A DNA stretch of 36,694 nucleotides from Pseudonocardiales bacterium (lineage in GTDB: Bacteria > Actinomycetota > Actinomycetes > Mycobacteriales > Jatrophihabitantaceae), in the NCBI GenBank assembly GCA_025966155.1, contig JAOPVO010000135.1:1-36694 (forward strand). Direction: 5' to 3'. A model generated the notes under the pieces. It saw only the letters and a program-made list of their open reading frames with translations, had not been told where the DNA came from and searched no databases. The translations under genes and the position numbers were made by a program. Of the stretch, positions 15,406 through 22,426 are shown one piece after another; position 1 is the first letter of the stretch; each line of letters begins with the position of its first letter.

Positions 15406-16795
15406 CCGTGGGATCGTCGTCACATTCCCCGGCCGCGGCGCGCAGCGTGGCCCCGCCCAGGAACTGCGGGAGGGTCCGGGTCTCCGGGCTCGGCGCGACC
15501 TGGCCGTCGATGCGGCTGTAGGTCCAGCGCGGTCCATCGGAGACCAGGGCGGCAAGGGCGGACAGCAGCCGGTCCACATCGGCCTCGGAGCTGTCGAGGC
15601 CGAGGCTGGCGCGGACAGCCGTCGCCGACGACGTCAGGCGCGCCAGCAGCGGATGGGCGCAGAACCGGCCGTCGCGCACGCCGATCCCATGCTCGGCGGA
15701 CAGGAAGGCGGCAACCTGCTCGGCGTCGTATCCGGGGACGGCGAAGGTGACGATGCCGACGACGTCGATGCGGCTCGTGCCATCGGCGGTCGCGTCCGCG
15801 GCCTCGGGCCAGATGCGCAGCGGCTCGATGCCCAGAGCATGCAGGCCGCTGCTGAGCCGGCGCAGCAGGTGCTCCTCGCGCTCGGGCGCCTCGCCATCGG
15901 GCCGGGCGGCCAGCGCGCGGCAGGCCTGCGCCAGGGCCGCCGCGCCGAGGACATTCGGGGTGCCCGCCTCGTGTCGCGCGGGGACATCGGCCCACGTGGT
16001 GCCATCGAGCCCGACGTGGCGGACCGCCCCGCCGCCGGCGAGGTACGGCGGCGCGGCGTCCAGCCAATCCCGGGCCCCGATGAGGACCCCGGCGCCGTAG
16101 GGGGCGTAGAGCTTGTGGCCGGAGAAGGCCAGGTAATCCACGCCCGATCGGGAGATGTCGATCCGCCGGTGGGGGACCAGCTGCGCGCCGTCGACGGCGA
16201 GGCGGGCGCCGTGGCGATGGGCGATCGCGGCGACGAGGTCCAGCGGCAGGCACTCCCCGGTCACATTGGAGGCGCCCGTGACCGCGACCAGGGCCGCGGG
16301 CGCACGCCGGAGCTCGGCCTCGAGTGCCGCCAGAGTGCCCTCGATCGTGGGTTCGGCCACGACGGCCCGCCCGCCGCGCAGTTGCCACGGCAGCAGGTTC
16401 GCGTGGTGCTCGATATCGAGGTGGACGACGTCGCCGGGCACAGCCGAGGCGAGCAGATTCAGCGCATCGGTCGTGTTCCGGGTGAAGATGACGACGTCAT
16501 CGGGCCGGGCGCCGACGAATCGTGCGACCTCGACGCGGGCGGCCTCGTACACCTCGGTCGACACCTGCGAGGCGTAGCCGGCGCCGCGATGGACGCTGGA
16601 GTACAGCGGCAGCAGTGCCGCGACGTGGTCCGCGACCTCGCGCAGGGCGGGGGCGCTGGCGGCGTAGTCGAGGTTGACGTAGTCGATGTCGCCGCCCTGG
16701 ACCAGCGGAACGCGCACGCCGGTCCCGACGAGGCGCGACTGCGCGATTACGGGGGACTGCGAGTTCAGAGGGGACTGCGAGAGAAGGGCGGTCAT
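15398..16795 (-). CDS. Class V aminotransferase, cysteine desulfurase (SufS/CsdA)-like
   Basis: A 465-residue PLP enzyme. Landmarks: NLDYAASAPAL and VHRGAGYAS at the N-terminal side, VIFTRNTTDALNLLA, LDIEHHANLLPWQ (substrate-side His), VDGAQLVPHRRIDI with the cofactor Asp, the Schiff-base lysine in FSGHKLYAPYGAGVLIG (Lys228), and DGRFCAHPLL, where Cys379 matches the persulfide cysteine of SufS-type desulfurases (CAxP). It would remove sulfur from cysteine or a related S-substituted amino acid. The N-terminus carries a serine/glutamine-rich extension with SQSP twice and the C-terminus extends beyond a typical SufS (about 405-410 aa). No suf genes are adjacent. It has its own promoter and SAM-IV riboswitch, so it is likely for sulfur-source use rather than housekeeping Fe-S assembly. 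AGGAG precedes the ATG by six bases. Confidence 0.85.
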   Translation of the reverse strand: MTALLSQSPLNSQSPVIAQSRLVGTGVRVPLVQGGDIDYVNLDYAASAPALREVADHVAALLPLYSSVHRGAGYASQVSTEVYEAARVEVARFVGARPDDVVIFTRNTTDALNLLASAVPGDVVHLDIEHHANLLPWQLRGGRAVVAEPTIEGTLAALEAELRRAPAALVAVTGASNVTGECLPLDLVAAIAHRHGARLAVDGAQLVPHRRIDISRSGVDYLAFSGHKLYAPYGAGVLIGARDWLDAAPPYLAGGGAVRHVGLDGTTWADVPARHEAGTPNVLGAAALAQACRALAARPDGEAPEREEHLLRRLSSGLHALGIEPLRIWPEAADATADGTSRIDVVGIVTFAVPGYDAEQVAAFLSAEHGIGVRDGRFCAHPLLARLTSSATAVRASLGLDSSEADVDRLLSALAALVSDGPRWTYSRIDGQVAPSPETRTLPQFLGGATLRAAAGECDDDPTVV

Positions 16796-16816
16796 GCCAG
16801 GCTCCTGCCACCAGGG

Positions 16817-16847
16817 GGCCCGGCAGTGACGTGGATGCTGCCGGGCC
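16817..16847 (-). promoter_or_regulatory. Expression-platform hairpin of riboswitch 3
   Basis: A perfect 10-bp stem (GGCCCGGCAG with CTGCCGGGCC) around an 11-nt loop begins two bases after the aptamer end and stops about 10 nt before the AGGAG ribosome-binding site of the aminotransferase gene. No U-run follows, so it may act as an anti-sequestor or a weak terminator. Confidence 0.5.
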
Positions 16848-16848
16848 A

Positions 16849-16960
16849 GCGCTTGCCGCTGCCGGAATAGACGGCGGCCATGTCCTCACCCGGGGCACCC
16901 CGCCGCGGTGGGAGGGTTGCCGGCCAGCAAGCCGGGGCTACGCGCTGACGCTCGTGACGG
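16849..16960 (-). ncRNA. SAM-IV class riboswitch, unit 3
   Basis: The minus strand reads GTCACGAGCGTCAGCGCG, then CCCCGGCTTGCTGGCCGG, CAACCCTCCC, ACCGCGGCGGGGTGCCCCGGGTGAGGAC, a variable arm, and GGCAGCGGCAAGCGCTGG. The core from CCCCGGCTT to CGGGTGA is identical over about 45 nt to riboswitch 2, suggesting recent duplication or strong constraint. It controls the cysteine-desulfurase-like gene. Confidence 0.9.
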
Positions 16961-16965
16961 ACAAG

Positions 16966-16994
16966 ACTGTAGCAGGACGATGTCTAGCTGACAG
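16966..16994 (-). promoter_or_regulatory. Predicted promoter of the riboswitch-3 unit
   Basis: CTGTCA (16989-16994) and TACAGT (16966-16971) on the minus strand have 17-bp spacing. The predicted start near 16959 coincides with the first base of the aptamer. The -35 box lies inside the inverted repeat at 16980-17002. Confidence 0.45.
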
Positions 16995-17002
16995 CAAGAC
17001 AA
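16980..17002. promoter_or_regulatory. Candidate operator, unit 3
   Basis: ATGTCTAG-N7-CAAGACAA (minus strand TTGTCTTG-N7-CTAGACAT) is an 8-N7-8 inverted repeat with two mismatched positions, matching the perfect copy at 15383-15405 in length and half-site. It overlaps the predicted -35 element. Confidence 0.55.
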
Positions 17003-17024
17003 GCAACCCCGGGTCCCCCCGACG

Positions 17025-18326
17025 TCAGAACTCCATCAGGTTCTCGCGGAAGAGCGCCGAGGAGTAGCCCGACCGCATGAGGCCGCGGCGTCGCAGGGCC
17101 GGAGCCAGGCCGTCGGCGACCTCGGTGATGTTCTTGCGCGTCACCTCGCTGCCGATCAGGAACCCATCCCCGCCGACGTACTCCATGATCTCGCCCATCT
17201 GCACCGCGACGCTGTCCGGGGAGCCGACGATCTGGATGGACCCGATGCCCGATGCCTTGTCCGTCAGCGTCTGGCGCAGGGTCTTGGCCCCGGCGACGCG
17301 CTGGAGATCCGCGACCATGCTCTGATGCCCGTTGGACTTGCCGGTGAGATCGGGCAGCGGCGCATCGAGATCGAAGGTCGAGAAGTCCATGCCGCTCGTG
17401 TAGGACAGCCCGGCCAGCGCAGGCTCGAAGTTGGCCACCTGGGCCGCCTTCTGCCGCTCGAGCTTCACCTTGGCGTCCTCGTCGGTGTCGGCCAGGACCG
17501 GGGACACCAGGAACAGCACCTTCGCGTCGGAGGGCTTCCGCCCGTGGGCGATCAGCCGGGCCGACATGTCGTCGCGGTACTCCTTCATCGCCTCGATGCC
17601 GGAGACGAGGGCCACGACGGTGTCGGCGTGCTTGGCCGCGACATCGCGCCCCGCGGGGGATCCGCCGGCCTGGCAGATGACGGGGCGGCGCTGCGGGCCC
17701 GGGACGGTGTTCAACGGGCCGCGGGACTTGTAGAAGCGGCCCTCGAAATTGATCGGGTGGATCTTGGTGTGGTCGGCGAAGACGTGGTTGTCCTCATCCA
17801 GCACCAAGGCGCCGGGCTCCCAGGATTCCCATAGGGCGGTAACGAGGTCCATCCACTCATCGGCCATCTCATAGCGCAGGTCGTGCTCGAAGTGCTTCTC
17901 GTACCCGTAGTTCTGGGCGGCCGCGTGAGGGCTGGCCGTCACTAGGTTCAGCCCGACCCGGCCATCGGTCAGATGGTCCAGCGTGGTGAACAGCCGCGCG
18001 GCGAGGAATGGCGGGTAGAACGTCGTGGCCGCGGTGGCGATGATGCCGATCCGCGATGTGACGCCCGCCAGAAGGGGCACCAGCGCCATCGGGTCATGGC
18101 GCACGACCCCATTGCGGAGCGAGAACTCCAGCGAGCCCTGATAGACATCCGGGACCACCGAGGAGTCCTCGATCATCATGTAGTCGAAGCCCGCGCGCTC
18201 GAGTGAGGTTGCCATGTCCTTGAAGAGGCCCGGCTGCCCGACATCGGCCGCGACATTGCCCGACCACTGCTGATTCCAGCCGTAGACGCCGAACCCGTAG
18301 TGCAGGAACCAGCCCATGTGGAACAT
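17025..18326 (-). CDS. FMN-dependent monooxygenase, tandem paralogue 4 (NtaA/DmoA-type)
   Basis: A 433-residue luciferase-fold enzyme beginning MFHMGWFLHYGFGVYGWNQQWSGN, the signature shared by the four tandem copies. Family blocks are intact: SLERAGFDYMMIEDSSV, FYPPFLAARLFTTLDHLTDGRVGLNLVTASPHAAAQNYG, RYEMADEWMDLV, RGPLNTVPGPQRRPVICQAGGSPAGRDVAAKHADTVVA (flavin phosphate region), and a C-terminal FRENLMEF. The ORF track continues 295 codons upstream through the next gene; the ATG at 18326 matches the start of all sisters. It is the last gene of the seven-gene operon. Relatives include dimethylsulfide and nitrilotriacetate monooxygenases that use external FMNH2. The substrate is unknown. Confidence 0.88.
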   Translation of the reverse strand: MFHMGWFLHYGFGVYGWNQQWSGNVAADVGQPGLFKDMATSLERAGFDYMMIEDSSVVPDVYQGSLEFSLRNGVVRHDPMALVPLLAGVTSRIGIIATAATTFYPPFLAARLFTTLDHLTDGRVGLNLVTASPHAAAQNYGYEKHFEHDLRYEMADEWMDLVTALWESWEPGALVLDEDNHVFADHTKIHPINFEGRFYKSRGPLNTVPGPQRRPVICQAGGSPAGRDVAAKHADTVVALVSGIEAMKEYRDDMSARLIAHGRKPSDAKVLFLVSPVLADTDEDAKVKLERQKAAQVANFEPALAGLSYTSGMDFSTFDLDAPLPDLTGKSNGHQSMVADLQRVAGAKTLRQTLTDKASGIGSIQIVGSPDSVAVQMGEIMEYVGGDGFLIGSEVTRKNITEVADGLAPALRRRGLMRSGYSSALFRENLMEF

Positions 18327-18382
18327 GCGATCAACCCCAGATGTGTCGTGTGATGCAGGTGTCGGCGCCGCGCAGGTGCGGC

Positions 18383-19681
18383 TCAGTACTCGAGCAGGTT
18401 GTCCCGGAAGTGCTCGTATGTGTAGGACGAGCGGATCAGCCCGCGCCGCCGGAGCGCCGGGGCCAGGCCGTCGGCGATCTCGGTGATATTCCGCCGAGTG
18501 ACTGGCTTGGCGATCAGGAAGCCGTCGCCTCCGGCATATTCCATAGCCTCTTTCATCTGGACGGCGACTGTGTCCGGTGTGCCGACCAGTTCGATGGACT
18601 CCACGACCGAGCGGGTCGATGCGACTTCGCGCAGCGTCTTGCCCTCCCCCGCCTTGGCATAGTCGGCATAGGTGCTCTGGTGCCCGTTGACCTTGCCGGT
18701 CAGGTCGGGGAACGGCCCATCGAGGTCGAACTTCGAGAAGTCGTGCCCGCTGGTGTACGACATGCCGGCGAGGGCGCCCTCGAGGTCGGCGGCGGCGGCC
18801 GCGCGCTGACGGTCGAGGCGATCGTGGGCCTCCTGATCGGTGTCCCCGAAGGTCGGGACGACCAGGAAGAGGATCTTCGCATCGCTGGGCTTGCGGCCGT
18901 GGGCGATCATCCGGCGGCTGATGTCGTCGCGGTACTCCTTCATCGCCTCGACGCCGACGACCGCGGCGATGATCGTGTCGGCGTGCTTCGCGGCCACCTC
19001 CCGCCCGGCCGGGGACCCGCCGGCCTGGCAGATCACCGGCTTGCGCTGAGGGCTGGGCACGGTGTTCAGCGGGCCGCGGGACTTGTAGAACCGGCCCTCG
19101 AAGTCGACCCGCCGAACCTTGGTGTGATCGGCGAACACGCCGGCCGCCTCGTCCATGACGACCGCGTCGGCATCCCAGGACTCCCATAGCGCGGTAACGA
19201 GATCCATCCACTCGTCGGCCATCTCGTAGCGCAAGTCGTGCTCGATGTGCTTCTCCAGGCCGTAGTTCTGCGCCGCGGCATGCGGGCTGGCTGTCACGAT
19301 GTTGATTCCGACCCGGCCGTTGCTCAGGTGGTCCAGGGTGTTGAACAGCCGGGCCGCGAGGAACGGCGGGTAGAACGTCGTGGCCGCGGTGGCGATGATG
19401 CCGATCCGCGAGGTTGCCGCCGCCAGCAGCGGCACCAGCGGCATGGGATCGTGGCGAACAGTGCCCTTCCGGGTCGCGAACTCCAGGTTCCCGCCATAAA
19501 TGTCCGGGATCACCGAGGAATCCTCGAGCATCATGTAGTCGAAGCCGGCCCGCTCGAGCGAGGTGGCCATATCCACGAATAGCCCCGGCTGCGCCACGTC
19601 AGCGGCGACATTGCCCGACCACTGCTGATTCCAGCCGTAGACACCGAATCCATTGCTGAGAAACCATCCCATGTGGAACAT
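18383..19681 (-). CDS. FMN-dependent monooxygenase, tandem paralogue 3 (NtaA/DmoA-type)
   Basis: A 432-residue sister of its neighbours: MFHMGWFLSNGFGVYGWNQQWSGN, SLERAGFDYMMLEDSSVIPDIYGGNLEFATRKGTVRHDPMPLVPLLAAAT, RVGINIVTASPHAAAQNYGLEKHIEHDLRYEMADEW, and KPVICQAGGSPAGREVAAKHADT. ATG 19681 (AAGGAG five bases upstream) is preferred over the track's GTG at 19687. It is most similar to paralogue 1 in the central block, so the array seems to have arisen by repeated duplication. It is separated from paralogue 4 by 56 nt and from paralogue 2 by 41 nt. A two-component flavin monooxygenase role is expected. Confidence 0.88.
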   Translation of the reverse strand: MFHMGWFLSNGFGVYGWNQQWSGNVAADVAQPGLFVDMATSLERAGFDYMMLEDSSVIPDIYGGNLEFATRKGTVRHDPMPLVPLLAAATSRIGIIATAATTFYPPFLAARLFNTLDHLSNGRVGINIVTASPHAAAQNYGLEKHIEHDLRYEMADEWMDLVTALWESWDADAVVMDEAAGVFADHTKVRRVDFEGRFYKSRGPLNTVPSPQRKPVICQAGGSPAGREVAAKHADTIIAAVVGVEAMKEYRDDISRRMIAHGRKPSDAKILFLVVPTFGDTDQEAHDRLDRQRAAAAADLEGALAGMSYTSGHDFSKFDLDGPFPDLTGKVNGHQSTYADYAKAGEGKTLREVASTRSVVESIELVGTPDTVAVQMKEAMEYAGGDGFLIAKPVTRRNITEIADGLAPALRRRGLIRSSYTYEHFRDNLLEY

Positions 19682-19722
19682 GCGCACTCCTTAGCTGATG
19701 TGGGCGCGGACTGTTGGAGCGC

Positions 19723-21009
19723 TCAGAACTCGCGCAGGGTGTCGCGCAGGTTCGTGTAGCTGTAGCCATCGCGGGTCAGCCCGCGCTTGCGCAGCTGCGG
19801 GGCCAAGCCGTCGGCAACCTCGGCCACTGTGCGGCGATTGACGGGCAGGCTGATCAAGTAGCCGTCGCCGCCGGCCTCCTCCATGGCCTCGCCCATCAGT
19901 GCGGCCACGGTTGCCGGCGAGCCAACGAGATCAACCGACGTGGGCATCGGGGCGGTGGCGACCTCGCGCAGCGTCTTGGCGCCTTGGCCCTCGGTGTAGA
20001 GCGCGGTGGTGCTCTTGGCGTTGTTCGTCACGATCTGGGGCATCGGCCCGTCGAGATCGAACTGCGAGAAGTCGACGCCGCTGGAGAAGGACATCGTCGA
20101 GAGCGCGCCTTCGACATTGCGCTGGCGGGCCGCGTCGATGCGGCGCCGCTTCTCCTGGGCGTCCTCATCGGTATCAGCCAGGATCGGGGAGATCATGTAC
20201 AGGACCTTGCAATCCCCGGGATCGCGCCCGGCAAGAACCATGAGCCGCGAGATCTCCTCGCGGAACGCCTTCATGGCTGCGACGCTGCCGACTTGAGCCA
20301 CGATCGTGTCGGCGTGCCGGGCGGCGAAGGCCTGGCCCGCCGGGGACCCGCCGGCCTGGCAGATGACCGGACGGCCCTGGGGGCCGGGCACGGTGTTGAG
20401 CGGGCCGCGCGACCGGAAGTACTTGCCCTCGAAGTTGATGTGCCGGACCTTGGTGTGGTCGGCGAACACCCCTGTGCTCTCGTCCAGCACCAGTGCGTCG
20501 GAATCCCACGAATCCCATAGGGCCTGCACGACCTGCACCCACTCGTCGGCCATGTCGTAGCGCAGGTCGTGCTCGTAGTGCTCATCGAGCCCGTAGTTCT
20601 GCGCCGTGCGCTGGTTGTGGGCCGTGACCAGATTGGCCCCGACCCGGCCGTTGGTCAGGTGATCCAGGGTGACCAGCGCGCGCGCCGCCAGGAAGGGGGG
20701 ATAGAAGCTGGTGGTGATCGTGCAGATCAGCCCGATGTTCGACGTGGCCTGCCCGATGGTCGAGACCAGCGCCATGGGGTCGTGCTTGGGCACCAGACCG
20801 GATCGAAGGCTGTGCTCAGTCGTTCCCTTGTATACGTCAGGGATGAACGAGCCGTCCTCGAGCATCATGTAATCGAAGCCGGCGCGCTCGAGCGAGCGCG
20901 CCATCTCGACATAGCGCTCGGCCTGCATCCACTCGGTGCCGCTGTTCCCTGACCACGTGTCGTTCCACGAGGACACGTTGAAGCTGAGGAACCAGCCCAT
21001 ATGGAACAT
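19723..21009 (-). CDS. FMN-dependent monooxygenase, tandem paralogue 2, diverged (NtaA/DmoA-type)
   Basis: A 428-residue member of the array and its most diverged copy. It starts MFHMGWFLSFNVSSWNDTWSGNSGTEW instead of the GFGVYGWNQ(Q/P)WSGN of the other three, and has NLVTAHNQRTAQNYGLDEHYEHD where the sisters have NLVTASPHAAAQNYG. These changes lie in loops that shape the active site in this fold, so a different substrate is likely. The flavin block RPVICQAGGSPAGQAFAARHADT is kept. The start ATG is 2 nt after the stop of paralogue 1 and uses GGAG within that gene's last codons. The track's 702-aa ORF is a run-through in the same frame. Confidence 0.88.
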   Translation of the reverse strand: MFHMGWFLSFNVSSWNDTWSGNSGTEWMQAERYVEMARSLERAGFDYMMLEDGSFIPDVYKGTTEHSLRSGLVPKHDPMALVSTIGQATSNIGLICTITTSFYPPFLAARALVTLDHLTNGRVGANLVTAHNQRTAQNYGLDEHYEHDLRYDMADEWVQVVQALWDSWDSDALVLDESTGVFADHTKVRHINFEGKYFRSRGPLNTVPGPQGRPVICQAGGSPAGQAFAARHADTIVAQVGSVAAMKAFREEISRLMVLAGRDPGDCKVLYMISPILADTDEDAQEKRRRIDAARQRNVEGALSTMSFSSGVDFSQFDLDGPMPQIVTNNAKSTTALYTEGQGAKTLREVATAPMPTSVDLVGSPATVAALMGEAMEEAGGDGYLISLPVNRRTVAEVADGLAPQLRKRGLTRDGYSYTNLRDTLREF

Positions 21010-21011
21010 GA

Positions 21012-22301
21012 TCAGAACTCCAGGAGATTGTCGCGGAAGTGGTCGTAGGAGTAGGACGACCGGATGAGCCCGCGCCGACGCAGGGCCGGGGCCAGGCCAT
21101 CGCAGACCTCGGTGATGCTCTTGCGCGTGACGGGGCTGCCGATGAGGAAGCCATCGCCGCCGGCGTACTCCATAGCCTCGCCCATCTGGACGGACACGGA
21201 CTCGGGCGTGCCGACGAGGGGGATGGACTCCACCGTGCGGTGCTTCGAGGCGATCTCGCGCAGCGTCGGGCCCGACTTGGCGTAGTCGTTCATCGTGCTC
21301 TGGTGCCCGTTGTTCTTGCTTAGGTCCGGCATCGGCGCATCGAGGTCGAACTTCGAGAAGTCCATGCTCGTGAAGTAGGACATCGCCGCCAGGTTCCCCT
21401 CGAGGTTGGCGGCCTGGGCTGCGGCCATTCGATCCGCCTTGGCCTGCGCCTCGCCCTCGGTGTCGCCCATGATCGGGGAGATCAGGAACAGCACCTTGAC
21501 GTCGGTTGGCTTGCGGCCGAAGGAGATCATCCGCTCCGAGATGTCGTCGCGGTACGCCTTCATCTCCTCGACCCCGACCACGGCGGCGATGATCGTGTCG
21601 GCGTGCTTGGCGCCGAAGTTGCGCCCGGCGGCGGACCCGCCGGCCTGGCAGATGATCGGCCGGCCCTGCGGGCTGGGGACCGTGTTGAGCGGGCCGCGCG
21701 ACTTGTAGAACTGCCCTTCGAAGTCGACGCGGTGGACCTTGTTGTGATCGGCGAAGATCCCGCGCTCCTCGTCCATGATCAGGGCATCGGGCTCCCATGA
21801 GTCCCAGAGCGCCTTGACGACCTGCACCCACTCATCGGCCATCTCGTAGCGCAGGTCGTGCTCGACGTGCTTGTCGAGGCCGTAGTTCTGCGCGGCGGCG
21901 TGCGGGCTCGCGGTCACCAGGTTCACCCCGACCCGCCCCTTGGTGATGTGGTCGAGGGTGTTCATCAGGCGCGCGGCCAGGAAGGGCGGGTAGAACGTGG
22001 TGGCGGCGGTCGCGACGATGCCGAGCTTCGACGTTGCCGCGGCGAGCAGCGGCACCAGCGGCATCGGGTCGTGCCGAACCACGCCGACCTTCAGGGAGTG
22101 CTCCAGGGAGCCCCCGTAGATATCCGGGATGACCGAGGAGTCCTCGAGCATCATGTAGTCGAAGCCGGCGCGCTCCAATGAGGTCGCCATGTCCACGAAG
22201 AGCTGCGGGTTGGCGATATCGGACGCCACGTTTCCCGACCACGGCTGGTTCCAGCCGTAGACGCCGAACCCCATTCCGAGGAACCATCCCATGTGAAACA
22301 C
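21012..22301 (-). CDS. FMN-dependent monooxygenase, tandem paralogue 1 (NtaA/DmoA-type)
   Basis: A 429-residue protein, first of the tandem array: (M)FHMGWFLGMGFGVYGWNQPWSGN, SLERAGFDYMMLEDSSVIPDIYGGSLEHSLKVGVVRHDP, ITKGRVGVNLVTASPHAAAQNYGLDKHVEHDLRYEMADEW, and RPIICQAGGSAAGRNFGAKHADT. The GTG at 22301 has GGAGG six bases upstream and gives the same N-terminus as the sisters; the track's ATG at 22340 adds 13 unrelated residues. It follows the second transporter lipoprotein after a gap that carries a strong hairpin. Expected activity is FMNH2- and O2-dependent cleavage of a C-S bond; the sulfur role is inferred from neighbours. Confidence 0.88.
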   Translation of the reverse strand: MFHMGWFLGMGFGVYGWNQPWSGNVASDIANPQLFVDMATSLERAGFDYMMLEDSSVIPDIYGGSLEHSLKVGVVRHDPMPLVPLLAAATSKLGIVATAATTFYPPFLAARLMNTLDHITKGRVGVNLVTASPHAAAQNYGLDKHVEHDLRYEMADEWVQVVKALWDSWEPDALIMDEERGIFADHNKVHRVDFEGQFYKSRGPLNTVPSPQGRPIICQAGGSAAGRNFGAKHADTIIAAVVGVEEMKAYRDDISERMISFGRKPTDVKVLFLISPIMGDTEGEAQAKADRMAAAQAANLEGNLAAMSYFTSMDFSKFDLDAPMPDLSKNNGHQSTMNDYAKSGPTLREIASKHRTVESIPLVGTPESVSVQMGEAMEYAGGDGFLIGSPVTRKSITEVCDGLAPALRRRGLIRSSYSYDHFRDNLLEF

Positions 22302-22349
22302 GTCGTGCCTCCAGTGATTAGCAGTAAATGGACATGCCACGGCCGACCT

Positions 22350-22377
22350 GTGCGGCCCGCGACGATGCGGGCCGCAC
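22350..22377 (-). terminator. Intra-operon hairpin (attenuator or 3'-end stabiliser)
   Basis: GTGCGGCCCGC and GCGGGCCGCAC form a perfect 11-bp GC stem around a 6-nt loop. It lies 49 nt after the lipoprotein stop and 48 nt before the first tandem monooxygenase start. There is no U-tract. It probably sets a high lipoprotein to low monooxygenase ratio rather than ending the transcript completely. Confidence 0.6.
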
Positions 22378-22426
22378 GAGGTCCGTGCCGGTGGTGGCGC
22401 TGGTGAGGTGCTGAGCTAGCTTTTGA

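Noticed and set aside
17003-17024. Terminator after the last tandem monooxygenase
   Set aside because: GGGGGGACCCGGGG is GC-rich but forms no convincing stem and has no T-run.
19723-21831. 702-aa ORF as a single protein (likewise 17025-19211, 728 aa)
   Set aside because: Read-through into the neighbouring paralogue in the wrong frame; the conserved MFHMGWFL start marks the true N-terminus.
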